Shown piece by piece: positions 12,665 to 23,850 of a DNA stretch of 64,000 nt. The translations under genes were made by a program, and so were the position numbers. The notes below the pieces were generated by a model. That model was not told where the DNA came from. It searched no databases and saw only the letters and a list, made by a program, of their open reading frames with translations. Where the stretch lies: positions 259,080,078 through 259,144,077 of the forward strand of contig JBOZIK010000001.1 of assembly GCA_051453625.1 (NCBI GenBank), written 5' to 3'. How positions within the stretch are numbered: position 1 is the stretch's first letter; each line of letters starts with the position of its first letter. The DNA comes from Welwitschia mirabilis. Its lineage: Eukaryota > Gnetophyta > Gnetopsida > Welwitschiales.

Positions 12665-12980
12665 ATTCCTTCTTCTTGCAAAATTTAGCAATTATCTTTG
12701 TTTTCTCTACACTTCATTTTCACATTATCATTCTTTCTTTTTCCTAGAAATGCCTTCTCCCTTCTTAGAGTTTCCTTTAGCATGGTTATATAATCAATAC
12801 TTTTAATTCTTTGATACTTAAAGCTCTACTTCTTTTGCACATCCATGATTTATAGTTCACGAATTGCCTTTTTTCCATGTGTGTTATAAAGATAGTTGAT
12901 AATAAAATGGATTAGAATTGACTTAGGAATATCAACCTCTAGGGACATAAATTTATTAACAATGTTCCTTGTTTCATATG
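12665..12980 (-). pseudogene. Ty1/copia UBN2-type gag fragment, copy 1
   Basis: Minus-strand relic matching 23237-23580. It has the stretch corresponding to NKLKSLEVDIPKSIL in the better copy, followed by the Lys-rich, Gly-rich segment typical of copia gag before its zinc knuckle. It is cut off at about 12975-12990, where the second tandem unit starts, so the more N-terminal gag is absent here. No knuckle is visible. Confidence 0.55.
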
Positions 12981-15670
12981 TTTCATATGTTAAGAGGTGT
13001 TGTGTTATACACCTAGTCATCTATACAACATATATGGGACAATTGTTAAAAAAATAAGATTTACAAAAATAGTAATTAGATAATCAAGAATAGTAATAGT
13101 GAATCCTTAGAAAGTCATCATAAATTCTAAAAGAGAGATAAAAGATCAAAATCATCATCTAAGAAATCATGGTAGAGAAGTCAAAAATAGGAAAAACTCT
13201 AGGCAATAAAAAAGAATTAGACCATGATAAAGCACCAAAGAGATAGAATCAATGGTAATAAAAAATCCTCAAATGTACTTCAAAATTAATAAGCATTCAT
13301 ATTTTCCAAGTGGATGTATGTAAAATTAAAAGTAAAGAAATGAAAAAAAACATTAGAAAAAATGAAAATAATTCATAAATTAAAGTGAAAGGAATGCATT
13401 AATCAAAGTAAAAGGAATGCATTAATTAAGGTACTAAAAGAAAAACAACCCTTATGAATAAAAAAACTATGAACAAAAATAAAAAGACAACTAAAAAACT
13501 ATCAAATGATCAAATCTGAATTATTGTGACTTTAAAAATTCCAAATAAAAAAACTAATAAAATCATATTAAAAACATAAAACTTGGAATAGAAGAAGATT
13601 GTTTACCTACTTAAAATTCCAACCTAGTAACGTCCCTTAGCAGAAGTCATAAAATAACCTTATATTGATGCATGACATAATGTAAAAATCCCGTAAAGTA
13701 CCATTCGAAGAGGTAAGGATTATGATAAAATCAAGTATATCTAATGTTTTTAATTAAGGAATGATAAGATCAAAAGATACTAAAAAATAAACTTACCTAC
13801 TCATACCGAAAAATACATCCAAAAATGTAGAATGATCATGTGGATGTACTATATTCAAAATGAGTCTAGAAAATAAGTAATACCTCTGATGATATTAGGG
13901 ACATTACTAATTCTATAGCCTCTAAGTACAAATTATTTTTTCATGATGATGGAAATACAAGTACTCTTACAAGAGCAAGAGCCCACATAGCGTGGTCAAC
14001 TGACCCACCTAGTGGAGTTTCCATAGCTACCATATCATACTACCAAATACTCCTCTTGAGAAATTTACCTTGATGCACTTGTTATAGGACATCATGGGGT
14101 CTATGTTTTTAGATTAAATACAAAAGATCATGATTAGTATTTATTTTTTTAATTTTTTCTTTTTTTTATTTTTCTTTTTTCCCTCTTAGTTAAAGTGAAA
14201 AGAATAAATTCCACATGACCAAGTATAATTAAAAATAAGGGTAAAGTAATGAGATGAGAAATAAGGAAGAACATCTAAAGAACTAAAAACTCACATCATT
14301 GAGAGAACAAAAGAAACCAAGGCATCTTCCTTCAAAATGAAGTTCATAAACATATGAATGTCTTAATATTGGATGAAGCTAATATTGTTACTTTAGGATG
14401 TCCAAATAAAAGATTTACTAGTCATGATATGAAGTTAAAGATATTCAAGTAATAGGACAATGTTCATCAAAACAATCGGCTAAAGAAGAATTTAAATAAT
14501 GGTAGGAGGAAAATCCAAGATGAGTGCTTCTATCATGTTCAAGATTTAGTCAACAAGTATTTCAATGATTTTCAACCTTCTATTTATTAACTTATAAATT
14601 TCCCAAGTATTTGACTAAATATTTCAACTAAGCCATTTGGAGAGGTACTTTTTCTAAAAGATGAGGGCTAAATCATTAAGAGATTTAACTACTTGTATAA
14701 AATATGCATTCTAGTAATGTACTTTTTAGAAAAATAAGGGCCAAACCAAATGAAAGCTATTTGATAATAAATAAAAGGTATACAATCATTTTGGAGTAAA
14801 ACCATTTATAGGTAGATAGAGTAAAATGATAAAACTTTAATAGCACAAATTTCAGAATCCAAGTGAGAGATAAAGAAGTGATATATATCATTGAAAAATA
14901 ATCTATTATGGAAATATTGAAAGTCATAAGTATCATTATATAAATCATTTAACTCATAACTCAAAGAACAGATCCAAAAAATTTTGAAGGGCTTTTTAGA
15001 ATGTTTAATGAGATTAACAAGCTCCTAAAGATTCATTTCTAAGCATGCATTATTATCAAGAAGATAATGTTTATCCCAATTTAAAATTTCAAGATATTAT
15101 AGGTCATACTTTTCAAAATGATAATCATTAAAAGCAAAGGTAAACTAAACTTGGAGGAAAAGGAAAGTATGTTACATTAAGTATTACATGGATTTTAAAA
15201 AAGAATAGATTGAGAGATAGGAGAAATAAACTCTTCAAAGTTATGGGTTTCATTAAAATTAAAGAAATAGATATGTTTTTAAAAATGATATGAAGGTTCA
15301 GATAGAAAAGATGGAAACATGTTATCATTATCAAGATATGTGGATATGGAAGTAGAAGTGGAAAGAAGGATGTGATTTAAAATTATTCATGCAAGACTAG
15401 GTGAAAAGGATGAAAAAGCATGAATAGAATGAATAAGTATATCCTATATTAAGCTTGAATGAATCTCTATGGGTTGTTTATTGTGGTTAGTTTCTTCATT
15501 GTTATCTTATTGTTATTTAATTATATGATTTTCTTACTTTCATCATATTTATTTATAACTATATCTTTCTTCTTTTATGGAGTAGGCTCTCATTCTATAA
15601 ATTGTTGGATTTATCAAAAAGATTATCAAGAGAAATGTGAACATTGTCTTTATCATAAGTTAAAAAGTTT

Positions 15671-16239
15671 TTAGATTCTTATATAATCTAAAAGCTTAAT
15701 ATCATCATCTAAAGAATGATCATCTACATCCTTAATATTGAAAAATTGAATTGAGTTATTATTGTCTTCCATTTTCTCATCTCCTAATGAGTAGGAAATT
15801 GAAGTTTGATTCAAAATTGTATTCTCCATTTGAGAGAAAGAATCATTATCATCTATTTCTAAGTTCTCCTCATTTTCCTTAAGGTAATACATAGAACGAT
15901 GGATTTGATATTTTGTATTATAAAATAACCTTGATTTCGTAATACTCTTTAATGAAAAATCTTATTCAAATTTTCTAGGTTTTTATTGGTATTTTCTTGA
16001 CTCTTCTTTATTTCATCAATAATTTATTTCATTGAATCATTTTATTCCTCATAGTAGTTTATAGAAGATGGATTGTATTCATAGTAATTCAAGGGAGATG
16101 AATGGGATAGGCAAAAATAATTATAGGATATTTTTCTAAATGAGGTTGAATCCTTAAAATTAACAGCTTTTAATTTTATATAAAGTCTAAAAAGGATAAG
16201 GAAAAAAAATAAGAAGGTTGAAAAAAGGAATAGGCCCAA
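15671..16239 (-). pseudogene. Short gag-like or unknown ORF relic, copy B
   Basis: Two minus-strand pieces: a 65-codon frame from 16239 ending SSINYYEE, and a 73-codon acidic frame from 15892 (MYYLKENEENLEIDDND). They are separated by stops and a frame change. The second is rich in D, E, N and S and has no membrane or catalytic motif. It is the tandem twin of 6150-6740. The match between copies reflects DNA duplication and is not evidence of a functional protein. Confidence 0.35.
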
Positions 16240-16966
16240 TTCATGCTCTCAACATTACTTTGTGTTATCCCCCTCCTTTTTATAAAAATTTCTCTAAGTG
16301 TTTTTCTATTTTTGTGCTCAAAATTTCTCAAGTTTCTCCTCCTTTGAGAAAGAATTTCCCTAGGATTGTTTTATCACTATTCATTAAAGCAATTAAAAAG
16401 AATGGAATAAGAGAACCTAATAAATTTGATAAGAATATTAAGTACATAGTAAAGATTAAGTTCTACTCTCTTTGATGTTTCATCTTCTTATTAAAATTGT
16501 TTGGATTCTTAACACTCCAAAGATGTGTAATGGCTATTGTTTTAATCATCCTGAGGATGACTAGTGGAATGACTATAGAAAAACCAAAAAAAGAAAGTTG
16601 CAAAACAAAAAGAATGAGTTCTAGAAAGTAAAAGTAGCCCCTATCATCCTATGTGTCATGGGAGAAATAATGAATATGACATATTATTATGCTACAAAAC
16701 CCAAAAATGTAAAACCTAAAAGAAACTTCTAAAAAAAATGAATGTAAAAATCTAAATTATCATCCTTAGTGTCATAAGGATAATATAGGGATGACAGTAC
16801 TTATTAATGCTACAAAAAATATAAATTATAAATTAATCCTACTAAACTACAATAAGAATTATAGAACTACTTCAAATAAATAATCAGAATTAAAATTCAA
16901 AGTAATTATTTAATCTAGTAACCATCCTCTAGCTCCTTAAGGCTTTCCCTAGCAATGGCATAAAAG

Positions 16967-18334
16967 AGTTACAGTGTGAATTTGTGCAATATGTAAGTCC
17001 TTAGGCAAAACCTATAAATAATAATACTTGCAAAAAAAACACATACTGGTATAGATGTAAGTCAACTTGAATATTGTAATCCATTAAAGGAACTAGGATA
17101 AAAGTTAGACAATTAATTTCAACAAAGTATTTTTAGTCTTTTTACTTTAGTAAATGAAAATATATAATAATGCAAATTCAATGCAAGATGAATAATTATG
17201 AAGTGTAAATGCAATGAATAATGAATCTATTTGACTACCACTCTTATTATTATTAAGATTAGTCCTTATAGCTTAGATTAATTAAGGAAACTATCACTTA
17301 ATAATTAACATAATCTATAAGATACATCAAATAGAATATGCAATTATGAAAATGCAATTATGAAAATGCAATATGAAACAAATGCAAATCTAAACTAACA
17401 ATATCAACCTTAATAAAGATTACCCTTATGATCTAAATAAACTATGAAGTTATCATAAAATCACAACCAACTTAAATCATACTGGAGATTTATATAATAT
17501 AGGTAAAAATAGATTTCTTAGATCAATCATAAATTAACATTCACTTACAAATAAAGTAGTAGCACCTTAATGGAAAATACTCATTCCAACATCAAGGAAA
17601 TCCTCTCTCTGTAGTTAATGAATGATCCTTTTATCATTTAATCTTCTATCATAAAAATATGTGGTATAAAAGATGAATTTGGAATAAGGACAAAGGAGGT
17701 ATTAATAGTTTTATATTTGGATTTCTAAAATTATAACCCAGAAGTCAGAGAGAAATACCTAGTAGCCTAAATGAGGTGCATAACCCTATTATAAGATAAT
17801 TTAATTTTGTTTACACAAAATAATTGATGTCTTACTTGTTATGAGGATGACACTAGGGATAATTCCTTTTAATAATAGACGAGTCATCCTATTATGGCTT
17901 CACAATCATTCTTATAGTTGGCTCTAAATATGTTATCATGCTTCATGTTATGGGGATGATTATGGGTATAACACCCCCTTAGAAAAGGGGGTTTATTGGC
18001 TTCTAGATCCAATACACATTTTTATTACAATTAGCTACTAAAGTGCTATCATCCTCACTATCATGGGAATGACAATAGGGATGATAGTAGGGATGAAACC
18101 CTTCAAAATATCTATAGCTAAATGAAATCAGCCTCCTTCATCATTAATCTTCCTCCAAAACACTAAGTATTAGAATATGCCTAAAATGCCTCTAAATATG
18201 CCAAGAATTGCATATTTTTGTGATCATCCATTAACTCTCCATAATCATCATAATTACATCTAAGCTTGGCATTAAATTGTCTATAAATATACTCAAAATA
18301 CCCAATCAAAATCCTATAAATTGGCATCATAACA
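16967..18334 (-). mobile_element. Gypsy-type 5' LTR, copy B
   Basis: 1368 bases. Starts agTTACAGTG and ends GGCATCATAACA. It carries several hairpin-like motifs, the clearest at about 18050-18098. Immediately beyond it (18335-18339, ttatc) a copia gag frame begins. That gag continues at 1362, so this LTR and the one at 1363-2685 appear to be the two outer ends of a single insertion. Confidence 0.8.
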
Positions 18335-19010
18335 TTATCATTTAAAGCATTATCTTGAATGAAATTCATTTTGTAGGTTGTTAGAGAACTTTGTAGTTCC
18401 TTAATTGTTATGAAGTTGAAATATCTTATTTCTTTAATGGTTCTTATCTTAACCCTATACTGTAAAGTTAAAGACATAAAAACTTTATATATTACCTTGG
18501 CCTCTAGAAGACTTCTACCAATGTCACATAAAGTATTTACAATGTTGAAGACTCCTGTGAGCTACTTGTAAATCCTCTTACTATTATTCATTTTGAGATA
18601 TCTTAAATTAGTTAATCCATATATGAAGCTTTGATTTCTAGATAATATGAGATCCTTTATATGTTTCTACTAGAACATTTTATATCTTTTACACTATCTT
18701 ACATCTAGATATTTTGTTAGACTCCTCTATTATAAGAGCTAAGTAGAGAGAATTCTTGGCTTTAGAGTCATATATGAAGGTGGCCTTTTCTTTATATTAC
18801 TAATCTCTTCTTGGTTTGATTTGTGTGATGTTATTTCCTATAGCATTTATTATGTTTTTTTTAGGTTTTGAGTATCCATATTCTATGCCTTATCACACCT
18901 AAAACTCATAAGACTATAAGTGCACCTACATCCTCATCTTTCAATTGACATAGTTAGTTCCATTGAAGAGTGGAGTTCTAATGAATGGAAACCCTTTCAT
19001 AATCCATCTA
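18335..19010 (-). pseudogene. SIRE-like Ty1/copia gag N-terminal half, broken
   Basis: Read down the minus strand from about 19000. First comes the N-terminal motif PLFNGTNYVN, where the family has NGTNY plus a Tyr-Trp. Next is a UBN2-type capsid segment (KATFIYDSKAKNSLYLAL, then ISRCKIV and VETYKGSHII). Finally there is a conserved stretch near 18350-18440 (TIKELQSSLTTYKMNF), matching the L-x-GSLMTYE region of SIRE gag. The frame has several stops. It ends at the LTR boundary 18334 and resumes in the same order at 1362. Confidence 0.75.
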
Positions 19011-19037
19011 TAAAAGTTACTTCTTTTTGTAAGTATC

Positions 19038-19049
19038 GCTCTGATACCA
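19038..19049 (-). other. Primer-binding site of the SIRE-like copia (initiator Met tRNA type)
   Basis: The minus strand reads TGGTATCAGAGC, the classic plant copia PBS complementary to the 3' end of initiator methionine tRNA. It lies a few tens of bases upstream of the gag start, between gag and the 5' LTR. Confidence 0.85.
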
Positions 19050-19051
19050 CT

Positions 19052-19497
19052 CGAGGATCATTAAATCCAAAGAAGAAGGATGAATGAGGTCAATCAAAAA
19101 ATAAATTTCACTAAAACAAATTTAAAAACTATGTAATGACCATCTCACTAGGATAATATGAATCCCCAACCTAGGTATGTCCATACACAAAGGCTATCTT
19201 TCTCTAACATTTTAAATATTATAATCTATAAAGAATAGTGGATTTAAAGTACATACAAAATTAAATACTCTTCTTAAGATAGCACTCTTTTTCTCTTAGG
19301 AATAGTTAACAACATAATATGAAATATGTTCTTGTAAGCAGTATCACAATATGGGATGCTCTTCATAAGGTAACATTCTCTTCCCCATGGAAAACATCAA
19401 TAATACAATAATAAAGCATTCTTATGAGCATGTATAAAATCACACCTATATAAGGATTTCCTTATAATATAGAACCCTAGTAAGGGATCCTTAGATT
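19052..19497 (-). mobile_element. Partial SIRE-like copia 5' LTR
   Basis: By position this is the LTR end upstream of the PBS at 19038-19049. It runs into a gap, so its other end is not visible. I did not find a matching LTR in the window. Confidence 0.5.
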
Positions 19498-19597
19498 NNN
19501 NNNNNNNNNNNNNNNNNNNNNNNNNNNNNNNNNNNNNNNNNNNNNNNNNNNNNNNNNNNNNNNNNNNNNNNNNNNNNNNNNNNNNNNNNNNNNNNNN
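19498..19597. other. Assembly gap (100 N, default size)
   Basis: Unknown true length. It lies between the copia LTR and the middle of a gypsy gag. Confidence 0.99.
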
Positions 19598-20350
19598 AAG
19601 TTGCCTCTAGAAGAAAAATATATAAGTTTCTTAATTGGAATGTTTAATCCACTATAGAAATAATCAACTAGCTCTTTCTTACAAAATTCATCAATATGAT
19701 TGGAATCGATAGCTATGATAAAATGTTCAAAGGCTATTACATAATCCTCATGAGATTATTATTGAAAGTTGATTATGTTTTTCCTTCCTTTTCTCATAGA
19801 ACTTTCACTCAAAAATTGTTTGATAAATACTTCTTACACTTGATTCCAAGATTTAAGACTTTTATGTAGAATGGTTTAAAGCCAAATTTTTGCTCTTCCT
19901 CTAAGTGTGACTAGAAAAATCATCATATAGGTATGATCACTAATACATTTTTTTCCATTTTCCAAGGTAAGTACAAGTTGTTCAATAACAACTAAATGTT
20001 GAAAGGAAACTTCCTCAAGTTTCTTTCAAAAAGTTGGATATGCACTTAAATTTCTTAATTCTACATCATCTTCTAGAGGTAAATCAAGAGGAATTTAAAT
20101 TTTATGTTTTCTATTATAATTAAATCTCTAAAAGTAATGTTTGCAATTAAAAAATAAGTTCCTATTATGATTAGGGTATTAATTAAAGCAACTTGCTTTT
20201 GTTTTTATGAAGATTTTAATACATTCAACATATTCAAAGAAGAAACAACATGATCTAATTTTATACTATAATTTTCTTTTACAAAATATGATTTTAAAAT
20301 AATAAAAGTAGAAAAATTCTATTCTTCAATTTTGAGAATTTGCATACCTG
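19598..20350 (-). pseudogene. Athila-like Ty3/gypsy gag, copy 2 (C-terminus lost in gap)
   Basis: Tandem twin of 9058-9806, carrying the capsid part of gag with stops and small indels. The C-terminal Cys/His stretch present in copy 1 (about 8775-8820) is not reached because the gap starts first. The N-terminal end at about 20345 lacks a clean start compared with copy 1. Confidence 0.7.
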
Positions 20351-21027
20351 GGGTATGTGTACCTGAATTTAGCTTGAAGTTGAATAATCCTTCTCTGATG
20401 TTTATTTCGATTAGGTTTCATTCTCTTTGATATTTTATCTTCCTATCGTAATTTAGCATGTCCATGCATGCTCAAGCAATAAATAGAAAACCAGAATGAA
20501 AAACAATAGATAGTCATCTGCCTAGTTGTGAAAATGACAGAGAGGACGATGATCATAGTAAAGAAATCTGAAACTTAGAAAAATTATTAAAAGTAAAGAA
20601 CTTAGACTATTGTCTAGGCTATTATGGGGATGACAAATAAGATGATAGTAACTTTATTAAAATTATAAAAAAGAAAAATTATGAAATTTGAAAAAGAAGA
20701 AGACTATCATCTAGGTTATCATGAGGATGACAGAGAAGATGACAGTAACTTTATTAATGAAACATGAATAGAAGAAAAATTGTGAAAGCAGAAATAAATT
20801 TTAAAATTTTAGAACTGTTATGCCCAATATCATTTGGATGATAAAGAGGACAACTGGGTCTCTAAAAATTAAAAAAATTAAGATTTTTAAAAATAAATCT
20901 ACTTTAATCTAATCTAGAAATACAACACTAATTCAAATAAACAACCTAAACAGAAGATTCAAGGTACTTACCTAATTAGTGATAATTCTCTAGCTCCTTA
21001 TGGCATTCCTTGGTAACAATGCCTAAA
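20351..21027 (-). other. Gypsy 5' leader with repeated hairpin motif and decayed PBS, copy 2
   Basis: Non-coding. After the LTR the minus strand reads GGCATTGTTACCAAGG, a slightly better-preserved version of the TGGCGCC-type PBS. The motif with GATGACAGAG recurs at about 20520, 20620, 20715 and 20835, in step with copy 1. Confidence 0.6.
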
Positions 21028-22274
21028 TGTTGTAATTTGTATTTATGCAATCCTGTATTTTAGATAAACCTGCATATTAAATAACTTACATAAAAATACA
21101 TGCTAATATAGATGAAAATTAACCCAAATGTCATAACCCCAATGAAGGCACTAGGCTCAGAGTTAGAAAAGTGATATACAAAGGTATTTTTTTAGTCTTT
21201 TATATTTTAATAACTAAAAGTAAATAATAAAGTAAATGCAATGTAATGTAAATTAATATGAAATGCAAATAGAAATGGAATGAATGCTATTAGTTCTTAA
21301 TTCTTTTTTCACAAGAACTAGCTCTCTATAATTCAGATTAATTAAAAAGAGTACTCAAGTTATTCCTTATCAACATGAGCTATGAGATATACCAAGTAGA
21401 ATAAGGAATGAAATGTGAAATGGAAGTGGAATAATAATGCAATCTAATACTAACCAAAGTAAACCTTAACAAAGGTTGCCTTTATAATCTAAATCAATCA
21501 CAGAAATGTCACTTAAACTAAGACTATTTCAAACCATAAGGGGCATATACTGAATTGAAATGAAAAGAGTAATTATATTAATGTAAAGAACTTTTACATC
21601 CACTTACAACAAACAATTGTACCTCAATGGAAGAGACTTTGCCTAACACTAAGGGAACTCCTTTCTATAGCTACTCAATGGACTTCTTGTTCTTTGATCT
21701 TCCATCATAAGCATATTAGATATAAAAGATGGAAATAAAAATGAAGGAGGACAAGGTTATTTATAATTTTACATTAAGGTTCTAAAAACGTAACCCTTGA
21801 AGTCAGAAAATAAAACCTAACAACCTAAATGGGTTACTTCATCCTGTTACAAAAATAATTATTTTCAACAATAGAAAATTAGTTATCATCCTGACTATTA
21901 TGAGGATGACATAGGGGACGTTACCCTATGTTAAAATGTACTTCATCAGCTTCTTGCCCTGCTATCAACCCTACAGATTTTGTTCATGTCAGCAATGCTA
22001 TCATTCTGACTATCATGGGGATGACAGAGGGGATGATAGGTTTTCTTAGCTTCAATCTCAAAGGTAAATCAGTCTTTTACATGACGAATCCTTCTTCCAA
22101 ATATGCAGTATCAGAATAGAATTGAGTAACCTTCAAATGTACTAAGAGTTTCATTTTTCATTGATCATTCTATCAAATCTCCATAATCATCAATATTACA
22201 TATAAACCTATGTAAATATCCTTCAAAAGCACTTAAAATACACCACCGAATTTCTATAAATTAGCATCACAACA
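21028..22274 (-). mobile_element. Athila-like gypsy 5' LTR, copy 2
   Basis: 1247 bases. Starts TGTTGTAATT and ends GCATCACAACA, the best-preserved ends in the family here. It is followed by PBS, leader and gag in minus orientation. Hairpin-like motifs lie at about 21890-21920 and 22000-22040. Confidence 0.8.
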
Positions 22275-23236
22275 CTATATAGAGGATAAAACACTAAAGC
22301 AAAGGAGGATGCTTACTAGATCAATCTAGTAGCTGATGTGAAAATCTTATGATGTGACATCATCTCCTATGACATCTAGACAACTAGTAGGATAATACCA
22401 GAGATAGACACTTCAACAAACTTTACCAAAGTACAATTATTAGGGTTGTTTATATGCTTATTAGTCTTATCTATTTTTAGAGTTTGTTTTACAAATAAAT
22501 ATCTCTCTCATCCTTGACTTCATTTTATCTTTGTTTGTACTAGAAATTCTTGTGATAGGATATCGAAGGGATGGAGATTCATCTCTTATTATCACAGAGA
22601 GATACCTTTCTTGATGTTAGGATATACATCATTCATTTAGGTGCTACTACTTTATAACACAATGTTGATTCTATTCTAATTTAAAAATTTACTTTTATTT
22701 TTACATCTTTATTTTGTGCATGCTCCTTATGGTTTATGTTTCTTTTGGTTCTATGATAGCTTTTTAGTAATATAGATCATGAGGGTAACCTTTGTTAAGG
22801 TTGACATTATTAGTTTAGATGCATTATATTTCCTTTTCTAAATTAACTTTACATTATTTTCATATTCTGTTCAACATACTTTATAGCTTAGGTTAGTCTT
22901 GATCTGGTGATGGCATTTCCTGATTTATCCAGATTATACAGGATCGATATCTATGACAAGTTAATTTGGTAATCGGATGGAAATTACGTGTAGTTTAAAC
23001 TTGCATCTCATTTGCATAATTATTTCTACATTATTATTTATTTCTAATTTAAAGATACAAAGTGTTTTGCTTCCGAAATTAATTCTCTTTCTTCTCGCTT
23101 ATGCCTTTAATGAGAATATAACATTTGGGTTACTCCCATCTATATTAGTGTGTTGTATTATGTAAAATATATATTTTTTAATGAATTATAGGATCTTCCT
23201 AAGAACATAATATTTGCACAAATACACACCACAACA
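22275..23236 (+). mobile_element. Truncated related gypsy LTR in opposite orientation, copy 2
   Basis: Plus-strand LTR ending CACACCACAACA at 23236. It matches 28620-29549 of the plus-strand element. Its 5' part is absent, and it begins exactly where the minus-strand LTR ends. The simplest reading is that the minus-strand gypsy element inserted into it, with the missing left part beyond the window. It interrupts a copia gag immediately to the right. Confidence 0.65.
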
Positions 23237-23850
23237 TCCTTCTTCTTGCAAAATTTAGCATTTATCTTTATTTTCACTGTACTTCTTTTACACAGTATCA
23301 TTCTTTCGTTTTCCTAGGAATGCCTTTTCCCTTCTTAGAGTTTCCTTTAGCATGCGTTATAGAATTAACACTTTCAATTCTTTGATACTTAAAGCTCTGC
23401 TTCTTTTGCACATCCATGATTTATAGTTCACTAATTGCCTTTTTTTCCATGTGTGTTATAACTTATTTTAAATGATTGATACTATACAGAAAAATAGTTG
23501 ATAATAAAATGGATTAGAATTGACTTAGGAATATCAACCTCTAGGGACTTCAATTTATTGACAATGTTCCTTGTTTCCATAATTTGTTTAAGTAAACCCC
23601 TACTTTTGTTATGTGTCATGTTTGAAAGTTTCTACATTAGGATGCTAGCCAAGTATTTATCACAACTTATAAATTGTTCTTCAATGGTTTTCATATAGGC
23701 TCTTTCCATTACTCCTGGTTCTCATAGGCGGTATTTCCATTTGATGTACTTAGTTCCATGGAGATGCTTGCTTCATCCACATAGAGAATCAAGTCTAAAT
23801 CCCTGCATCTTAGAGTTAATAGAACTTGATCTTTTTAGTTAGCATTGTTT
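23237..23850 (-). pseudogene. Ty1/copia UBN2-type gag, broken
   Basis: Minus-strand frame from about 23830 down, with the hallmarks of a UBN2-family copia gag: MKTIEEQFISCDKYLAS, then LLKQIMETRNIVNKLKSLEV and DIPKSILIHFIINYF. A Lys/Gly-rich tail with KKGKGIPRKTKE follows toward 23290, where this family has a basic linker before the zinc knuckle. The frame is cut at 23237 by the plus-strand LTR. A few stops interrupt it. This copia is not the SIRE lineage seen elsewhere, because its gag capsid text differs. Confidence 0.75.

Larger units (their letters stand above)
3478..12985. repeat. Tandem segmental duplication, unit 1
   Basis: Collinear with 12990-23580. Matching points are 3478 with 12991, 5582 with 15128, 6555 with 16042, 8521 with 18041, 9058 with 19598, 11386 with 21928 and 12001 with 22541. 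The offset is about 9.5 kb in the left part and 10.54 kb in the right part. The difference is accounted for by the default-size gap at 8588-8687, which replaces material seen at 18099-19597. Confidence 0.85.
12990..18334 (-). mobile_element. Gypsy-type LTR element without recognisable pol (copy B, 3' end missing)
   Basis: Same organisation as 1363-8587: 5' LTR (16967-18334), PBS side just below 16967, leader (about 16500-16960), short ORF relic (15671-16239) and non-coding 3' region. It lacks the last part of the interior and the 3' LTR, because the duplication junction cuts it at 12990. The C/T run at about 14130-14190 corresponds to the purine tract of the related elements. Confidence 0.7.
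12990..23580. repeat. Tandem segmental duplication, unit 2
   Basis: Second copy, in the same orientation as 3478-12985. It includes the extra segment 18099-19497 (end of the inner LTR, copia gag N-terminus, copia PBS and partial LTR). To the right the matching ends at about 23575, inside the UBN2 gag. Unit 1 shows gag sequence up to that same point and then switches at about 12980 to the start of this unit. Confidence 0.85.

Noticed and set aside
15459-15674. 71-codon plus-strand hydrophobic frame
   Set aside because: Lies antisense in the interior of the non-autonomous gypsy element and is broken in the tandem twin (about 5970-6190).
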